Counted from the stretch's first letter, positions 20,790-30,070 are shown. The stretch is 64,000 bases of DNA from Kallotenue papyrolyticum (GCF_000526415.1 NZ_JAGA01000002.1:1108001-1172000); one strand, 5' to 3'. Program-made: numbers and translations. The notes: generated by a model not told the origin, from the letters alone.

Positions 20790-23573
20790 TCAGGCCAGGC
20801 TTGCCAGCAGCTCGCGCAGGCGCGCTGCGGTCGCCTCGGCCTCGGCCAGCGCGTCGCGTTCGCGCTGCACCACCGCCGCGGGCGCGCGACTGACAAAGTT
20901 CTCGTTGGCCAGCTTGGCCTGGCGGCGGGCGATCTCGGCCTCGGCGCGTTGGAGCTCCTGCTGTAGCCGCGCGCGCTCGGCGGCCAGATCGACCATGCCC
21001 GCCAGCGGCAGGAAGACCTCCACGCCGCCGGTCACGAAGGTGGCCGCTTGGGTCGGACGCTGCGCCAGCTCCGGCACGATCGTCAGCCGCTCCGGAGCGA
21101 TACGCGCCAGCCGCGCGATCACCGCGCGGACGCCTTCCAGCGCGGCGTGCTTGTCGCCGGCGACGATGATCGCCTCGATCCAGCGCGCCGGCTCGACACC
21201 GCGCTCTTTGCGGATGTTGCGCACGCCGCGCACGATCTCGCGCACCAGCTCCCACTCACGCTCCGCCGCCGCGTCCGGCCGGTGCGCCTCCGCTTGGGGG
21301 TAGGGCGCGATGATCAGCGCCTCCGGCAGCGCTTCCCGATCCGCCGCCACCGCACCGGCGGCGTTGGTCAAGTGCTGCCAGGCTGCTTCGGTGACAAAGG
21401 GCATGTAGGGATGCAGCAGCCGCAGCGCGCCCTCCAGCACGGTGAAGAGCACCATCTGTGTCGTGGTGCGGTGCGTCGCGTCCTCCAACTGGACCTTGGC
21501 CGCTTCGATATACCAGTCGGCGAAGTCGTCCCACAGGAAGCTCTCGATCTGCCGACCGGCCTCGCCCAGGTTGTAGCCCTGTAGCAGGCGGTTGACATCC
21601 TCCACCAGCCGCCCGTAGCGCGACAGGATCCAGCGGTCGGGCAGCGTGAGTGTCGCGAGATCGAGCGGGTGCCTGCTCTCCCGCGCTCCCGCTCTCTCCC
21701 GCTCCCGGTCTAGGTTGCCGACCACGAAGCGGGTCATGTTCCAGAGTTTGTTGGCGAAGTTGCGCGCCGCTTCGAGACGCGTCGGCTGGAGCGAGAAGTC
21801 CAGGCCGGGCGAGCTGGAGGTGGCAAAGGTGAAGCGCACCGCATCCGTGCCGTAGCGCTCGATCAGATCGATCGGATCGACCACGTTGTTGAGCGACTTG
21901 GACATCTTGCGGCCATGCTCGTCGCGCACCAGGCCGTGCAGGTAGACCGTATGGAACGGCTCGGTGCCGGTCAGGTAGATGCCGAGCATCATCATGCGCG
22001 CGACCCAGAAGAACAGGATGTCGTAGCCGGTTTCGAGCAGGCTGGTGGGATAGAAGTAGCGGTAGTCCTCGGTCTCGTCGGGCCAGCCCAGCGTCGAGAA
22101 CGGCCACAGGCCGGAGGAGAACCAGGTATCGAGCACGTCCTCGTCCTGGCGCAGCTCCACGTCGTGGCCGTAGTGCGCGCGCGCCTGGGCCCGCGCCTCG
22201 GCCTCGTCCAGGGCCACAAACTCCTTGTCGTCGGGACCGTACCACACCGGAATGCGGTGGCCCCACCACAACTGGCGCGAAATGGCCCAGTCGCGGATGT
22301 TTTCCATCCAGTGGAAATAGATCTTCTCGAAGCGCTCGGGCACGATCCGCGTGCGGCCCTCGCGCACCGCAGCGATAGCTGCCGGCGCCAGCGCGGTGGC
22401 CTTGCAGAACCACTGCGTCGAGATCAGCGGCTCGACGATCGTGTCGCAGCGCTCGCAGCGCCCGATCTTCATCAGATGCGGCTCGACCTTGACCAGATTG
22501 CCGCTCTCCTGCAGATCGGCGACCAGTTGCTGGCGCGCGGCGAAGCGATCCAGGCCGGCGTAGGGCCCGCCCTCGGCGTTGATCGTCGCGTCGCGGTTGA
22601 GGATGTTGACGATCGGCAGGCCGTGGCGCTGGCCGACCTCGTAGTCGTTCGGGTCGTGGCCGGGCGTGATCTTGAGCGCGCCGGTGCCGAACTCGCGGTC
22701 CACGTAGCTGTCGGCGATGATCGGGATCGGGCGGCCCAGCGCCGGCAGCAGCGCCGTTCTGCCGATCAGGTGCCGGTAGCGCGGATCGTCGGGATGGACC
22801 GCCACCGCCGTATCGCCCAGCAGCGTTTCGGGACGCGTCGTGGCGATGGTGATCGCCTCGGCCTGGGGATCGGCGGCCAGCCGCCACTCGCGATCGGTCT
22901 CGTCGCGCGCGATTTTATAGCGGATGTACCAGAGCTGGCCCTGCTCCGGCTCGTCCTCGTAGACCACCTCCAGATCGGAGATCACCGTCATGCAGCGCGG
23001 ACACCAGTTGACCAGGTAGGTGCCGCGGTAGATCAGCCCATCGTCATAGAGCCGTTTGAAGGCCACGCGCACGGCGCGACTGAGGCCCTCGTCCAGCGTG
23101 AAGCGCTCGCGATCCCAGTCCACCGAGGCGCCCATGCGCCGGATCTGCTCGCTGATGCGCGCGTGGTAGCGCTCCTTCCACTGCCAGACCAGCTCCACGA
23201 ACTTCTCGCGGCCCAGGTCGTGGCGCGTCTTGCCCTCTTTGGCCAGCAGCTTCTCGACCACGTTTTGCGTGGCGATGCCGGCATGGTCGGTGCCAGGGAT
23301 CCACAGCGTGGGCTCGCCCAGCATGCGGTGCCAGCGGATGAGAATGTCCTCGATGGTCAGCGTCAGTCCATGGCCGGTGTGCAGTGCGCCGGTGACGTTG
23401 GGCGGCGGGATCGGGATCACAAAGGGCCGCCGCGTCGGATCAATGCGTGGCTTGAAGTAGCCGCGCGTCTCCCACCAACGGTAGATTTCGCGTTCGAGCT
23501 GCCCGGCCTCGTAGGCTTTGGCAAGATCGGCCTGCGCCAGCCAGGCCGGTGCACGTGTTTTTGCGGTTGCCAT
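20790..23573 (-). CDS. valS: Valyl-tRNA synthetase
   Basis: 927 residues. Class I enzyme: PPPNVTGALHTGH holds the HIGH motif (HTGH, residues 65-68), the KMSKS motif is in GRKMSKSLNNV, the editing domain (CP1) lies between, and the last about 65 residues are the valine-specific coiled coil (LAAERARLQQELQRAEAEIARRQ). ATG 23573 is chosen because it follows AGAAGGAG and the T-box terminator. The open frame further upstream runs into the leader RNA. Confidence 0.97.
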   Translation of the reverse strand: MATAKTRAPAWLAQADLAKAYEAGQLEREIYRWWETRGYFKPRIDPTRRPFVIPIPPPNVTGALHTGHGLTLTIEDILIRWHRMLGEPTLWIPGTDHAGIATQNVVEKLLAKEGKTRHDLGREKFVELVWQWKERYHARISEQIRRMGASVDWDRERFTLDEGLSRAVRVAFKRLYDDGLIYRGTYLVNWCPRCMTVISDLEVVYEDEPEQGQLWYIRYKIARDETDREWRLAADPQAEAITIATTRPETLLGDTAVAVHPDDPRYRHLIGRTALLPALGRPIPIIADSYVDREFGTGALKITPGHDPNDYEVGQRHGLPIVNILNRDATINAEGGPYAGLDRFAARQQLVADLQESGNLVKVEPHLMKIGRCERCDTIVEPLISTQWFCKATALAPAAIAAVREGRTRIVPERFEKIYFHWMENIRDWAISRQLWWGHRIPVWYGPDDKEFVALDEAEARAQARAHYGHDVELRQDEDVLDTWFSSGLWPFSTLGWPDETEDYRYFYPTSLLETGYDILFFWVARMMMLGIYLTGTEPFHTVYLHGLVRDEHGRKMSKSLNNVVDPIDLIERYGTDAVRFTFATSSSPGLDFSLQPTRLEAARNFANKLWNMTRFVVGNLDRERERAGARESRHPLDLATLTLPDRWILSRYGRLVEDVNRLLQGYNLGEAGRQIESFLWDDFADWYIEAAKVQLEDATHRTTTQMVLFTVLEGALRLLHPYMPFVTEAAWQHLTNAAGAVAADREALPEALIIAPYPQAEAHRPDAAAEREWELVREIVRGVRNIRKERGVEPARWIEAIIVAGDKHAALEGVRAVIARLARIAPERLTIVPELAQRPTQAATFVTGGVEVFLPLAGMVDLAAERARLQQELQRAEAEIARRQAKLANENFVSRAPAAVVQRERDALAEAEATAARLRELLASLA

Positions 23574-23622
23574 CGCTGCTCCTTCTAGGGCCGGTGGTGG
23601 CCGGTCCATCATTCCTGGGATC

Positions 23623-23930
23623 AAAATGCCTCTCGTCCGGCTCAAGGACGAGAGGCATGCCTCACGCGGTACCACCTTGATTAGCGGCGCGCTGCCTGAT
23701 GCTGCACGGCCCTGCGGCCCTGCGGCCAGGCTGCGGCCACTCCCTCATTGGCGCGTTAACGGGCGCACCCGGAACGAACTACCTCCCGTCGGACGTGGCG
23801 GGCTCGCTCATCCAGCTCCCAGGCGACCTTCGGCGGCGCGCGCTGCGGCGGGCTTCCAGCCGGTGACCCGCCTTCTCTATCAGCCGCGACGCGGCCTACT
23901 CCTCCTGTTCATCGCTGTTGACGATCGCTG
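23623..23930 (-). promoter_or_regulatory. T-box leader of valS (tRNA-Val sensing)
   Basis: Minus strand carries the T-box core GGTGGTACCGCG (23676-23665). In UGGU the last base can pair with discriminator A of tRNA-Val. It is followed by an intrinsic terminator, a 13-bp stem at 23658-23626 and TTTT. The stem I region upstream contains GAGGAGTAGG and AGAGAAGGCGGG segments. A GTC triplet at 23827-23825 in GAAGGTCGCC is the likely specifier codon (Val). Uncharged tRNA-Val would stabilise the antiterminator and allow valS expression. Confidence 0.9.
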
Positions 23931-23936
23931 GGCTGT

Positions 23937-23966
23937 ATTGTACAAAGCAGCGTTGCCGCTTGTCAA
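23937..23966 (-). promoter_or_regulatory. Sigma70 promoter of the valS T-box transcript
   Basis: Minus strand TTGACA (23966-23961), 18-base spacer, TACAAT (23942-23937). The start would fall at about 23930, just before T-box stem I. Confidence 0.8.
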
Positions 23967-24044
23967 TGGGGCTGGTCGGAGGCACGGCAGCACGCTGCAG
24001 CCCATCCCCGGCGCCACGACGCGACCTGCGCTGTCGCTCCCTGT

Positions 24045-24419
24045 TCAACGCGGCACGAGCTTGAGCGTCGTCGCACGGGCCGTGGGCGCGACCATCTCGG
24101 TGACGTACGGTTCGTGCTCGCGGTATTTGGCCCGATAAGCGGCATCGACGCGCGCATTGATCGCCGGGTCGGGCTCTGCCACGAAGTCCACCTCGCGCTC
24201 GATGTCGCCGGCCAGCAGTCGCCCGCGCTGCTGTGCCTGCGCCGCGCGGAACCAGGCGCCGCCAGTGCCGCGCCAAGAGCGCACATACAGATCGTCGCCG
24301 ACGCGCACAATCCAAATCGTTACCGGGCGTTGCAGCCTGCCATCGCGCTTGCGCGGCGCAATCGCCACCTCGTCGGCAGCGCCGAGCGCTTCTAGTTCGT
24401 CGCGACTCCACCGGGTCAT
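24045..24419 (-). CDS. DUF2255 family protein
   Basis: 124 residues from ATG 24419. The pattern VTIWIVRVGDDLYVRSWRG, then WFRAAQ and a late AYRAKYREHEPYV, matches the small flavin-reductase-like-barrel family DUF2255. No known reaction. It lies downstream of the trans-sulfuration gene on the same strand with 57 bases between them. Confidence 0.75.
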   Translation of the reverse strand: MTRWSRDELEALGAADEVAIAPRKRDGRLQRPVTIWIVRVGDDLYVRSWRGTGGAWFRAAQAQQRGRLLAGDIEREVDFVAEPDPAINARVDAAYRAKYREHEPYVTEMVAPTARATTLKLVPR

Positions 24420-24476
24420 AGTACGCTCCCAGAAGGTTTGTCAGATGGCCATAGGACGGAAGATCCGCCGTCCGAC

Positions 24477-25598
24477 CTAGGCTGCCGCCACGCGCAGCGC
24501 GTGCTCCAGATCGGCCCAGAGATCCTCCGGATCTTCAATGCCAACGCTCAGACGCAGCAGCGAGGGAGGCAGATGTTCCTGCCCGACAATCGCCGCGCGT
24601 CGTTCCATGGTTGACTCGACGGCGCCAAGGCTGGTGGCATGCCGGATGAGGCGTACGGCATGACAGACAGCATCGGCCTGCTCGGCTCCGCCATGCAGCT
24701 CGAAGGAGATGATGGTGCCATAGCCTTTGAGCAGGCGCTTGGCAAGCGCGTAGGTGGGGTGAGATGGCAGCCCAGGATAGCGTACGCGCGCGACCAGCGG
24801 GTGGCGTTCCAGGCGTTCGGCTAGCATCTGGGCGGTGTGTTGCGCGCGCTGGAGGCGGAGCGCCAGCGTCCGTGCGCCACGCACGGCAAGAAATGCCTCC
24901 AACGCGCCGGGCGTAGCCCCGTTCAGTTCGCGGGCGCGTCGCAGCGCCTGCCATAAGGCAGGATCGCGCGTGGTGACCACGCCGGCCAGCAGATCGGAGT
25001 GGCCGCCGATGAATTTCGTGGCCGATTGTACCGCCAGACTGGCGCCGAAAGCCAGTGGTTGTTGGTTGAGCGGCGTGGCAAAGGTGTTATCTACGGCGAC
25101 GATTGCGCCGGGCTTACGTGGCGCTGCGCAGATCGCTTCCAGATCGGCGACGACCAGCAGCGGATTTGAGGGCGATTCGAGCCAGATGAGATCGCTCTCC
25201 GCGCAGGCCTGTCGCCAGGCGGCAGTATCATCTACGGCCAGGCGACGGATGCGCCAGCGTCCACGGGCGGCACCGGCGGCAGCCAGCCCGACAACGCCTT
25301 GGTAACAATCATCCGGCAAGCAGACCACTGCCCCGGCAGGCAGTTGATCGAACACGGCGGCGACGGCGGCCATGCCGGAAGCGAAGGCGACGGCGCTGCC
25401 GCTTTCCAGCCCACCGACGATCTCCTCCAGCGCTTCCCAGGTTGGCGTGCCGTCATCGCGGGCATACGCGCGCTCCTGGCCCAGAATGAAGTTGGACGCA
25501 GGCACCAACGGCGTGTTCAGCGGCGCGCCGGCTGCGACGGGCCGTCCGGCGGTCACCAGCCACGATTCCGGTTTGAGGTTGGACCCATACTCAGACAT
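24477..25598 (-). CDS. Trans-sulfuration PLP enzyme (cystathionine gamma-synthase/lyase family)
   Basis: 373 residues. The PLP Lys lies in QSATKFIGGHSDLLAG, with SGMAAVAAVF near the N-terminus, VDNTFATPLNQQP, and RLSVGIEDPEDLWADLE near the C-terminus. It begins at MSEYGSNLKPES. ATG 25598 is chosen because GAGGAC stands 8 bases upstream. An ATG at 25619 would add 7 residues. The direction (synthase, beta- or gamma-lyase) is not resolvable. It could supply homocysteine or methionine precursors next to SAM metabolism, but it is 7 kb from that operon and has no visible riboswitch. Confidence 0.88.
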   Translation of the reverse strand: MSEYGSNLKPESWLVTAGRPVAAGAPLNTPLVPASNFILGQERAYARDDGTPTWEALEEIVGGLESGSAVAFASGMAAVAAVFDQLPAGAVVCLPDDCYQGVVGLAAAGAARGRWRIRRLAVDDTAAWRQACAESDLIWLESPSNPLLVVADLEAICAAPRKPGAIVAVDNTFATPLNQQPLAFGASLAVQSATKFIGGHSDLLAGVVTTRDPALWQALRRARELNGATPGALEAFLAVRGARTLALRLQRAQHTAQMLAERLERHPLVARVRYPGLPSHPTYALAKRLLKGYGTIISFELHGGAEQADAVCHAVRLIRHATSLGAVESTMERRAAIVGQEHLPPSLLRLSVGIEDPEDLWADLEHALRVAAA

Positions 25599-25765
25599 AC
25601 GGCTGTCCTCGCTGGTCATGGGCACGCGCTGTAGGTGGGCGCAGCAGCCCATGCGTCTCATGGTAGGCCAACGTGGCGTGGTGTGTCAACCGCCGGCGAT
25701 CCGTGCCGTACGGGCAGTGATCGCCCGTCAGCCGGCGACGCGCAGGTTCTGGCCGGCACGCCTCC

Positions 25766-26161
25766 TCAGCTCCGGTACTGATCATCCGTGACATGTTCCA
25801 ACCAGGTGACCGTCGTGCCGTCGAGCGCCTCGTGCACGGCGATGTGCGTCATGGCGCTGGTCGGCGTTGCGCCGTGCCAGTGCTTCTCGCCGGGCGCGAA
25901 CCAGACCACATCACCCGGGTGGAGCTCCTCGATCGGCCCGCCCTCGCGCTGCGCCCAGCCGCAGCCCGCCGTCACGATCAGCGTCTGGCCCAGTGGATGG
26001 GTATGCCAGGCCGTGCGCGCGCCGGGTTCGAAAGTCACGCTCACGATGCGCACCCGCGCGGGGTCGGGCGCCTCGAAGAGCGGATCGATGCGTACCTGGC
26101 CGGTGAACCAGGTGGCCGGACCGGGCGTGGATGGCTGCGAGCCACTGCGTTTGATCTCCAT
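25766..26161 (-). CDS. Cupin protein resembling metal-dependent hydroxynitrile lyases
   Basis: 131 residues, single cupin barrel. Starts [21 protein letters not shown]. Metal ligands are visible in [11 protein letters not shown] (two His and Gln) and later KHWHG. Length, the N-terminus and the GWAQREGG and [17 protein letters not shown] segments resemble the bacterial manganese cupin (R)-hydroxynitrile lyases. That identification is from memory of the family. AAGGAG precedes the ATG. It lies in a set with a flavin-type protein and an alcohol dehydrogenase, so it may handle aldehydes or cyanohydrins. Confidence 0.75.
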   Translation of the reverse strand: MEIKRSGSQPSTPGPATWFTGQVRIDPLFEAPDPARVRIVSVTFEPGARTAWHTHPLGQTLIVTAGCGWAQREGGPIEELHPGDVVWFAPGEKHWHGATPTSAMTHIAVHEALDGTTVTWLEHVTDDQYRS

Positions 26162-26204
26162 GGTCAGCTCCTTGGTTGCGTTGGGACGCGCCGTTCTCCG
26201 GCGA

Positions 26205-26591
26205 TTATAGGTTGGATAGCGCCGCAAACTCGATCACGATCGGCAGGGATGTGCGCCCCCACTCATCGAGCTCGTCGCCGCGCCGGTATTTCTCAACCAG
26301 CAACCTGCGCGCCAGCTGATCCTCAGCCGTGTCGGGTTGGAGCACGCGGGCCGTGCCGGTGTGCGTCTCCCCGCCCAGCTCCAGGGTGACGTGCGGGTTG
26401 GCCCGGAGGTTGCGCACCCAGTCGGAGCGCTCCCTGCCACCCGCGAGGAGATAGACACGTCCGTCCCGCACGGCAAACCAGATCTCGATGCGGTGGGGCC
26501 GCCCGGTCCGGCGTCCAACGGTCGTCAGATAGGCATAGGGCCGGTCCGCATAGCGCTCCGGCCACTGCCGCGGGTTCTGCCGTTCGTTCAC
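26205..26591 (-). CDS. Nitroreductase/deazaflavin-type (DUF385-like) split-barrel protein
   Basis: 128 residues, GTG start at 26591 after GAGGTGAGC. The sequence [23 protein letters not shown] followed by [31 protein letters not shown] is the split-barrel flavin/F420-binding pattern of the DDN/PNPOx-like family. The actual cofactor is unknown. It lies 52 bases downstream of the alcohol dehydrogenase. Confidence 0.8.
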   Translation of the reverse strand: MNERQNPRQWPERYADRPYAYLTTVGRRTGRPHRIEIWFAVRDGRVYLLAGGRERSDWVRNLRANPHVTLELGGETHTGTARVLQPDTAEDQLARRLLVEKYRRGDELDEWGRTSLPIVIEFAALSNL

Positions 26592-26643
26592 AGCTCACCT
26601 CCTCATCGTCTGTTGGGCCTCGCCGGCGTAGGGCCAGGACTGC

Positions 26644-27669
26644 TCAAGGGAGCAGCAGGACCTTGATCGCGCGGCGCTCGTCCATGGCGCGATAGCCCTC
26701 GGCTACCTGCGCAAGCGGCAGGCGCAGGTCGAAGACCTTGCCAGGGTTGATCGCGCGCTGCCAGATCAGGTCGATCAGCTCCGGCAGGAAGCGCCGCACC
26801 GGTGCGGGGCCGCCGTGCAGATGGACATGTGAGAAGAAGTACTCGCGTCCCGGGATGGCGACATCGTGCGGCACGCCCACGCAGCCAACATGCCCTCCGG
26901 GCCGCGTCGCGCGGATGGCCTGCAACATCGCCTCCTGCGTGCCGACGGCCTCGATAACGGAGTGCGCGCCCAGGCCGTCGGTGAGCTCCTTGACCCTGGT
27001 CACCGCCTCAGCCCCGCGCTCCTCGATGATCTCGGTAGCGCCAAACTCGCCGGCCAGCGCCTGCCTGGCCGGGTTGCGACTGCCCACCAGGATGATGCGC
27101 TCGGCACCCATCAAGCGTGAGGCGAGTACCGCCAGCAGACCCACCGCCCCGTCGCCGATGACCGCCACCGTTTTGCCCGGCCTGACCTCGGCGGCAACCG
27201 CGGCGAACCAGCCGGTGCCCAGCACGTCGGAGGCCGCCAGCAGATCGGGGATCATGTCGTCGGGCGGCAGGTCCGGCGTCGGCACCAGCGTGCCATCGGC
27301 CAGGGGGACGCGCACATACTCCGCCTGTGCGCCGGTGGGCGCGCCCGGCTGGCGGTTGACGCACGAGGTCTGGTAGCCGGCCCGACAGATCGCACAGGTG
27401 TTGTCCGAGGCGAAGAACGAGCCGACCACGAACTGACCGGGCCTGATCGTGCGTACCGCGCTGCCGACCTCCTCAACAATGCCCGCATATTCGTGGCCCA
27501 TGGGAGTTGCTCGCGTCACCGGGGCAACGCCGCGGTAGGGCCACAGGTCTGAGCCACAGATGCAGGTCGCCGGCAAGCGAATGATCACATCGGTGGGCTC
27601 GACAATCGTCGGATCGGGGAGCTCCTCGGAACGCACATCGTACGGGCCATAGAGCACTGTGCCGCGCAT
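26644..27669 (-). CDS. Zinc-dependent alcohol dehydrogenase
   Basis: 341 residues, medium-chain dehydrogenase. The catalytic zinc region CICGSDLWPYRG and GHEYAGIVEEVG is clear. The structural-zinc lobe is reduced (CAICRAGYQTSC). The Rossmann site VAVIGDGAVGLLAV is present. ATG 27669 begins MRGTVLYGPYDVR. The further upstream frame lies in the divergent control region. It is oriented away from the AraC regulator, a common arrangement for a regulator and its target. Confidence 0.92.
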   Translation of the reverse strand: MRGTVLYGPYDVRSEELPDPTIVEPTDVIIRLPATCICGSDLWPYRGVAPVTRATPMGHEYAGIVEEVGSAVRTIRPGQFVVGSFFASDNTCAICRAGYQTSCVNRQPGAPTGAQAEYVRVPLADGTLVPTPDLPPDDMIPDLLAASDVLGTGWFAAVAAEVRPGKTVAVIGDGAVGLLAVLASRLMGAERIILVGSRNPARQALAGEFGATEIIEERGAEAVTRVKELTDGLGAHSVIEAVGTQEAMLQAIRATRPGGHVGCVGVPHDVAIPGREYFFSHVHLHGGPAPVRRFLPELIDLIWQRAINPGKVFDLRLPLAQVAEGYRAMDERRAIKVLLLP

Positions 27670-27863
27670 CGGGCAACCTCCCTGCTGTGCCGTGGGGCGG
27701 GATCGACGTTGGGATGCGGCTGTCGCGTCGCAGCGCCTGAACGATTGTCCGACCGCATGCAGACCGACGTCGCCCCCGCTCGATCGTTTGCTCACAAGTG
27801 TAGCCGTTGCGCCGGTGCGATGATAGAATAATTCTCCAGCATGCTTGGACAATTCTGCACCTG

Positions 27864-29009
27864 TTGGTCAAGGGAAGGGCGATTCTCGAACAGCACGCAG
27901 CATGGATCGATCAACGCACGGCAACGAGTCGCGCCGAACTGCTCGAACGCGTGCTGCACTGGCTGCCCAACGATGGCGCCCTGGATCTGCCCGGCGGGCT
28001 ACGCCTGTCCCGCACCTCGCGGCCAACGGTGAAACGGCATGGCGTCTCTACCCCGGCGCTGTGCGTCGTGTTGCAGGGCGCCAAGGAAGTTCTGCTCGGC
28101 AACGAGCGCTACTGTTACGACGCCGAGCACTACCTGATCACCGCCATGGCGCTGCCGATCGCCACGCGCGTGCTGCTTGCTTCGCCGGAACAGCCGTACA
28201 TCGGTCTGGTGCTGCAGCTCGATCCCGCACTGGTGGGTGCAGTGATTGTTGAAGCCGGGCAGCTCGGCGCTACACCACGCGCAGTACGCGCGTTTGATGT
28301 CAGTCCCCTGGATGGCGGGCTGCTGGATGCGCTGGCGCGCCTGGTGCACCTGGTGGACGCGCCCGCAGCAGACGCCGGCTTCCTGCGTCCGCTGATCGTG
28401 CGCGAGATTGTGTTTCGGCTGCTGCGCAGCGATCAGGGCGAGCGCTTGCGGCAGATCGCTGGGGTGGGCGGTCAGGCGCAGCGCATTGCGCGTGCGCTGG
28501 AACGCTTGCGCGCTGAGTATGACCGTCCGTTGCGCGTGGCTGCGATCGCGCGCGACCTGGGCATGAGCGTGTCCAGCTTCCACCACCACTTCAAGGCGGT
28601 CACCGCGCTGACGCCGGTGCAGTTCCAGAAGCAGTTACGCCTGCAGGAAGCGCGGCGCCTCATGCTCAGCGATGGTCTGGCTGTCGCCGGCGCGGCCTAT
28701 CGCGTCGGCTACCGCGACGCGTCGCACTTTACGCGCGATTACCGGCGGCTCTTTGGCGTGTCGCCGCGGCGCGACGTCGCGCGGCTGCGCATGGCGCCGT
28801 CGGCGCGCAGCGCATCGAAGAGCTGGAAGAGGCTGGCGCGCTGCGCTGCGGTCAGATCCTGCGTGCCGCCCAGCATCACATGCACGCTCCACGAGCGTGC
28901 ATTGGCGATCGCGTTGCCGGCATGCCAGAGCTGCGCCCGGTTCGGCTGGGTGTTGACGATGGTGCCGTCGGTGAGCACCACGAAGTCGTACATCATGCGA
29001 TCGGCATAG
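27864..29009 (+). CDS. AraC-family regulator with aberrant C-terminal extension
   Basis: N-terminal AraC_N sensor domain (about 40-190) and two helix-turn-helix motifs (RVAAIARDLGMSVSSFHHHFKAVT, then VAGAAYRVGYRDASHFTRDYRRLFG). Relatives normally end a few residues after RRLFGVSP. Here the frame runs on about 70 residues over the antisense of the amidase gene, so the natural end was probably lost at about 28790, where the mobile element begins. The start is unclear: TTG 27864 is the first candidate after an AT-rich promoter-like stretch, and a TTG at 27807 is also in frame. It probably controls the divergent alcohol dehydrogenase set. Confidence 0.75.
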   Translation: MVKGRAILEQHAAWIDQRTATSRAELLERVLHWLPNDGALDLPGGLRLSRTSRPTVKRHGVSTPALCVVLQGAKEVLLGNERYCYDAEHYLITAMALPIATRVLLASPEQPYIGLVLQLDPALVGAVIVEAGQLGATPRAVRAFDVSPLDGGLLDALARLVHLVDAPAADAGFLRPLIVREIVFRLLRSDQGERLRQIAGVGGQAQRIARALERLRAEYDRPLRVAAIARDLGMSVSSFHHHFKAVTALTPVQFQKQLRLQEARRLMLSDGLAVAGAAYRVGYRDASHFTRDYRRLFGVSPRRDVARLRMAPSARSASKSWKRLARCAAVRSCVPPSITCTLHERALAIALPACQSCARFGWVLTMVPSVSTTKSYIMRSA

Positions 29010-29239
29010 ACGATGCGCTGGGTGCTGCCCCAGTTTTTCGCGAGGTGGTAGCGCGCTTCGTCGAGGATGCGTGCCAGCTCTGCCGCGCGCGTGCGATCCT
29101 GATACACGACGCCGCTGTAGTGAAACGTGATGAACTGCTCGGCTGTGCGCGGCGGCAATGTCTCGCAACCCCGCTGGCGCCGGAGCGTGGCGATCTCACC
29201 GCTCAGGTCGAGGATGTCTAGGCGATCCAGCGCGCTCAT
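28739..29239 (-). CDS. Phage-type N-acetylmuramoyl-L-alanine amidase, C-terminus lost
   Basis: 166 residues. The N-terminal half fits Amidase_2/PGRP endolysins: ITFHYSGVVYQDRT (zinc His region), AKNWGSTQRIVYADRMMYDFVVLTDGTIV, and WSVHVMLGGTQDLTAAQ. After LFQLFDALRADGA the frame enters araC antisense (SRATSRRGDTPKSRR), so the usual C-terminal GHRD/T-x-CPG zinc region is missing. Probably inactive. ATG overlaps the stop of the holin gene (ATGA), giving a holin-lysin cassette. Confidence 0.75.
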   Translation of the reverse strand: MSALDRLDILDLSGEIATLRRQRGCETLPPRTAEQFITFHYSGVVYQDRTRAAELARILDEARYHLAKNWGSTQRIVYADRMMYDFVVLTDGTIVNTQPNRAQLWHAGNAIANARSWSVHVMLGGTQDLTAAQRASLFQLFDALRADGAMRSRATSRRGDTPKSRR

Positions 29240-29637
29240 GCCCCACCCGTGCGCGTGTCATTCAAGAGATCGAGGATGCGCGACTGCTCCTGCGCTGCCT
29301 GCTGCGCCGGCGTTGTAGCCGAGAGCGTCAAGCCGTGGAGGAGCTGGCTGACGATGGCCGACAGCGCGCCAGCCAGCGCCAGGTCCGTGGCCACGAGCAG
29401 ATCCTCGCCGGTGATCGCCGCCAGGCTGATTTTTGCCAGCACGGCGATCACGCCAGCCAGCAGCAGGGCAACCACCCGCAGATACCGCGGCGTATGGAGG
29501 AGGGTGGCCAGCGGCCCGTTGCCAGAGGGAATTCGCTGCTTGAGGAACGCAATCAGATGATACGCAGCGAGGCCGGAACCGCTGGCCGAGGCAAGCAAGG
29601 TGAGCACTGGGACGATTGCATCGCGGGTGTGCGTCAT
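29236..29637 (-). CDS. Putative phage holin
   Basis: 133 residues with three hydrophobic stretches (about 8-30, 53-72, 80-103) and a charged C-terminal tail. Size, topology and a 4-base overlap with the amidase start argue for a holin that would let the lysin reach peptidoglycan. No family motif recognised. Confidence 0.65.
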   Translation of the reverse strand: MTHTRDAIVPVLTLLASASGSGLAAYHLIAFLKQRIPSGNGPLATLLHTPRYLRVVALLLAGVIAVLAKISLAAITGEDLLVATDLALAGALSAIVSQLLHGLTLSATTPAQQAAQEQSRILDLLNDTRTGGA

Positions 29638-29731
29638 GAGTCCAGTCCTTTAGCGAGTGGTGCGCGCTCCGAGAATCAAACTCGGATCTACGGTGCGTCC
29701 GCTACAACGGGGGAGCGGGCCGGATCGGGCA

Positions 29732-30061
29732 TCAGCCGCGCGCATTCGATAGCTGCTCCTGCCGCTGCCGACGGCGCAGCCGGCTCGGCTGTTCCTCGCG
29801 TCGCAACTCGTACATGCGGGCGATGTCCAGCTGGACATCGTCCAGGCGCCGGTGTACGTCCACCACCAGATCACGCAACCCCTCGCACAGATCCGCGATG
29901 CGCACCTGCGCCTCAGCCGCCTTCTCCTGGACTGCCAGACGGCGGGGCCAGGCGGTCTGGGTGTACCAGATCCAGACGGCCCGCGCGCTCCAGATCAGGA
30001 GCAACAGCAGGATGCCGATGAGGCCGAGTCGCTCGACGATGGTGGTTTCGATCCCGGTCAT
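29732..30061 (-). CDS. Small single-span membrane protein with coiled-coil tail
   Basis: 109 residues from ATG 30061. One hydrophobic helix (about 12-35: LGLIGILLLLLIWSARAVWIW) is followed by a charged, heptad-like helix rich in Arg/Glu (VDVHRRLDDVQLDIARMYELRREEQ). Position upstream of the holin-amidase pair suggests a lysis accessory or spanin-like role, which is inference. Confidence 0.5.
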   Translation of the reverse strand: MTGIETTIVERLGLIGILLLLLIWSARAVWIWYTQTAWPRRLAVQEKAAEAQVRIADLCEGLRDLVVDVHRRLDDVQLDIARMYELRREEQPSRLRRRQRQEQLSNARG

Positions 30062-30070
30062 AACAATCAC

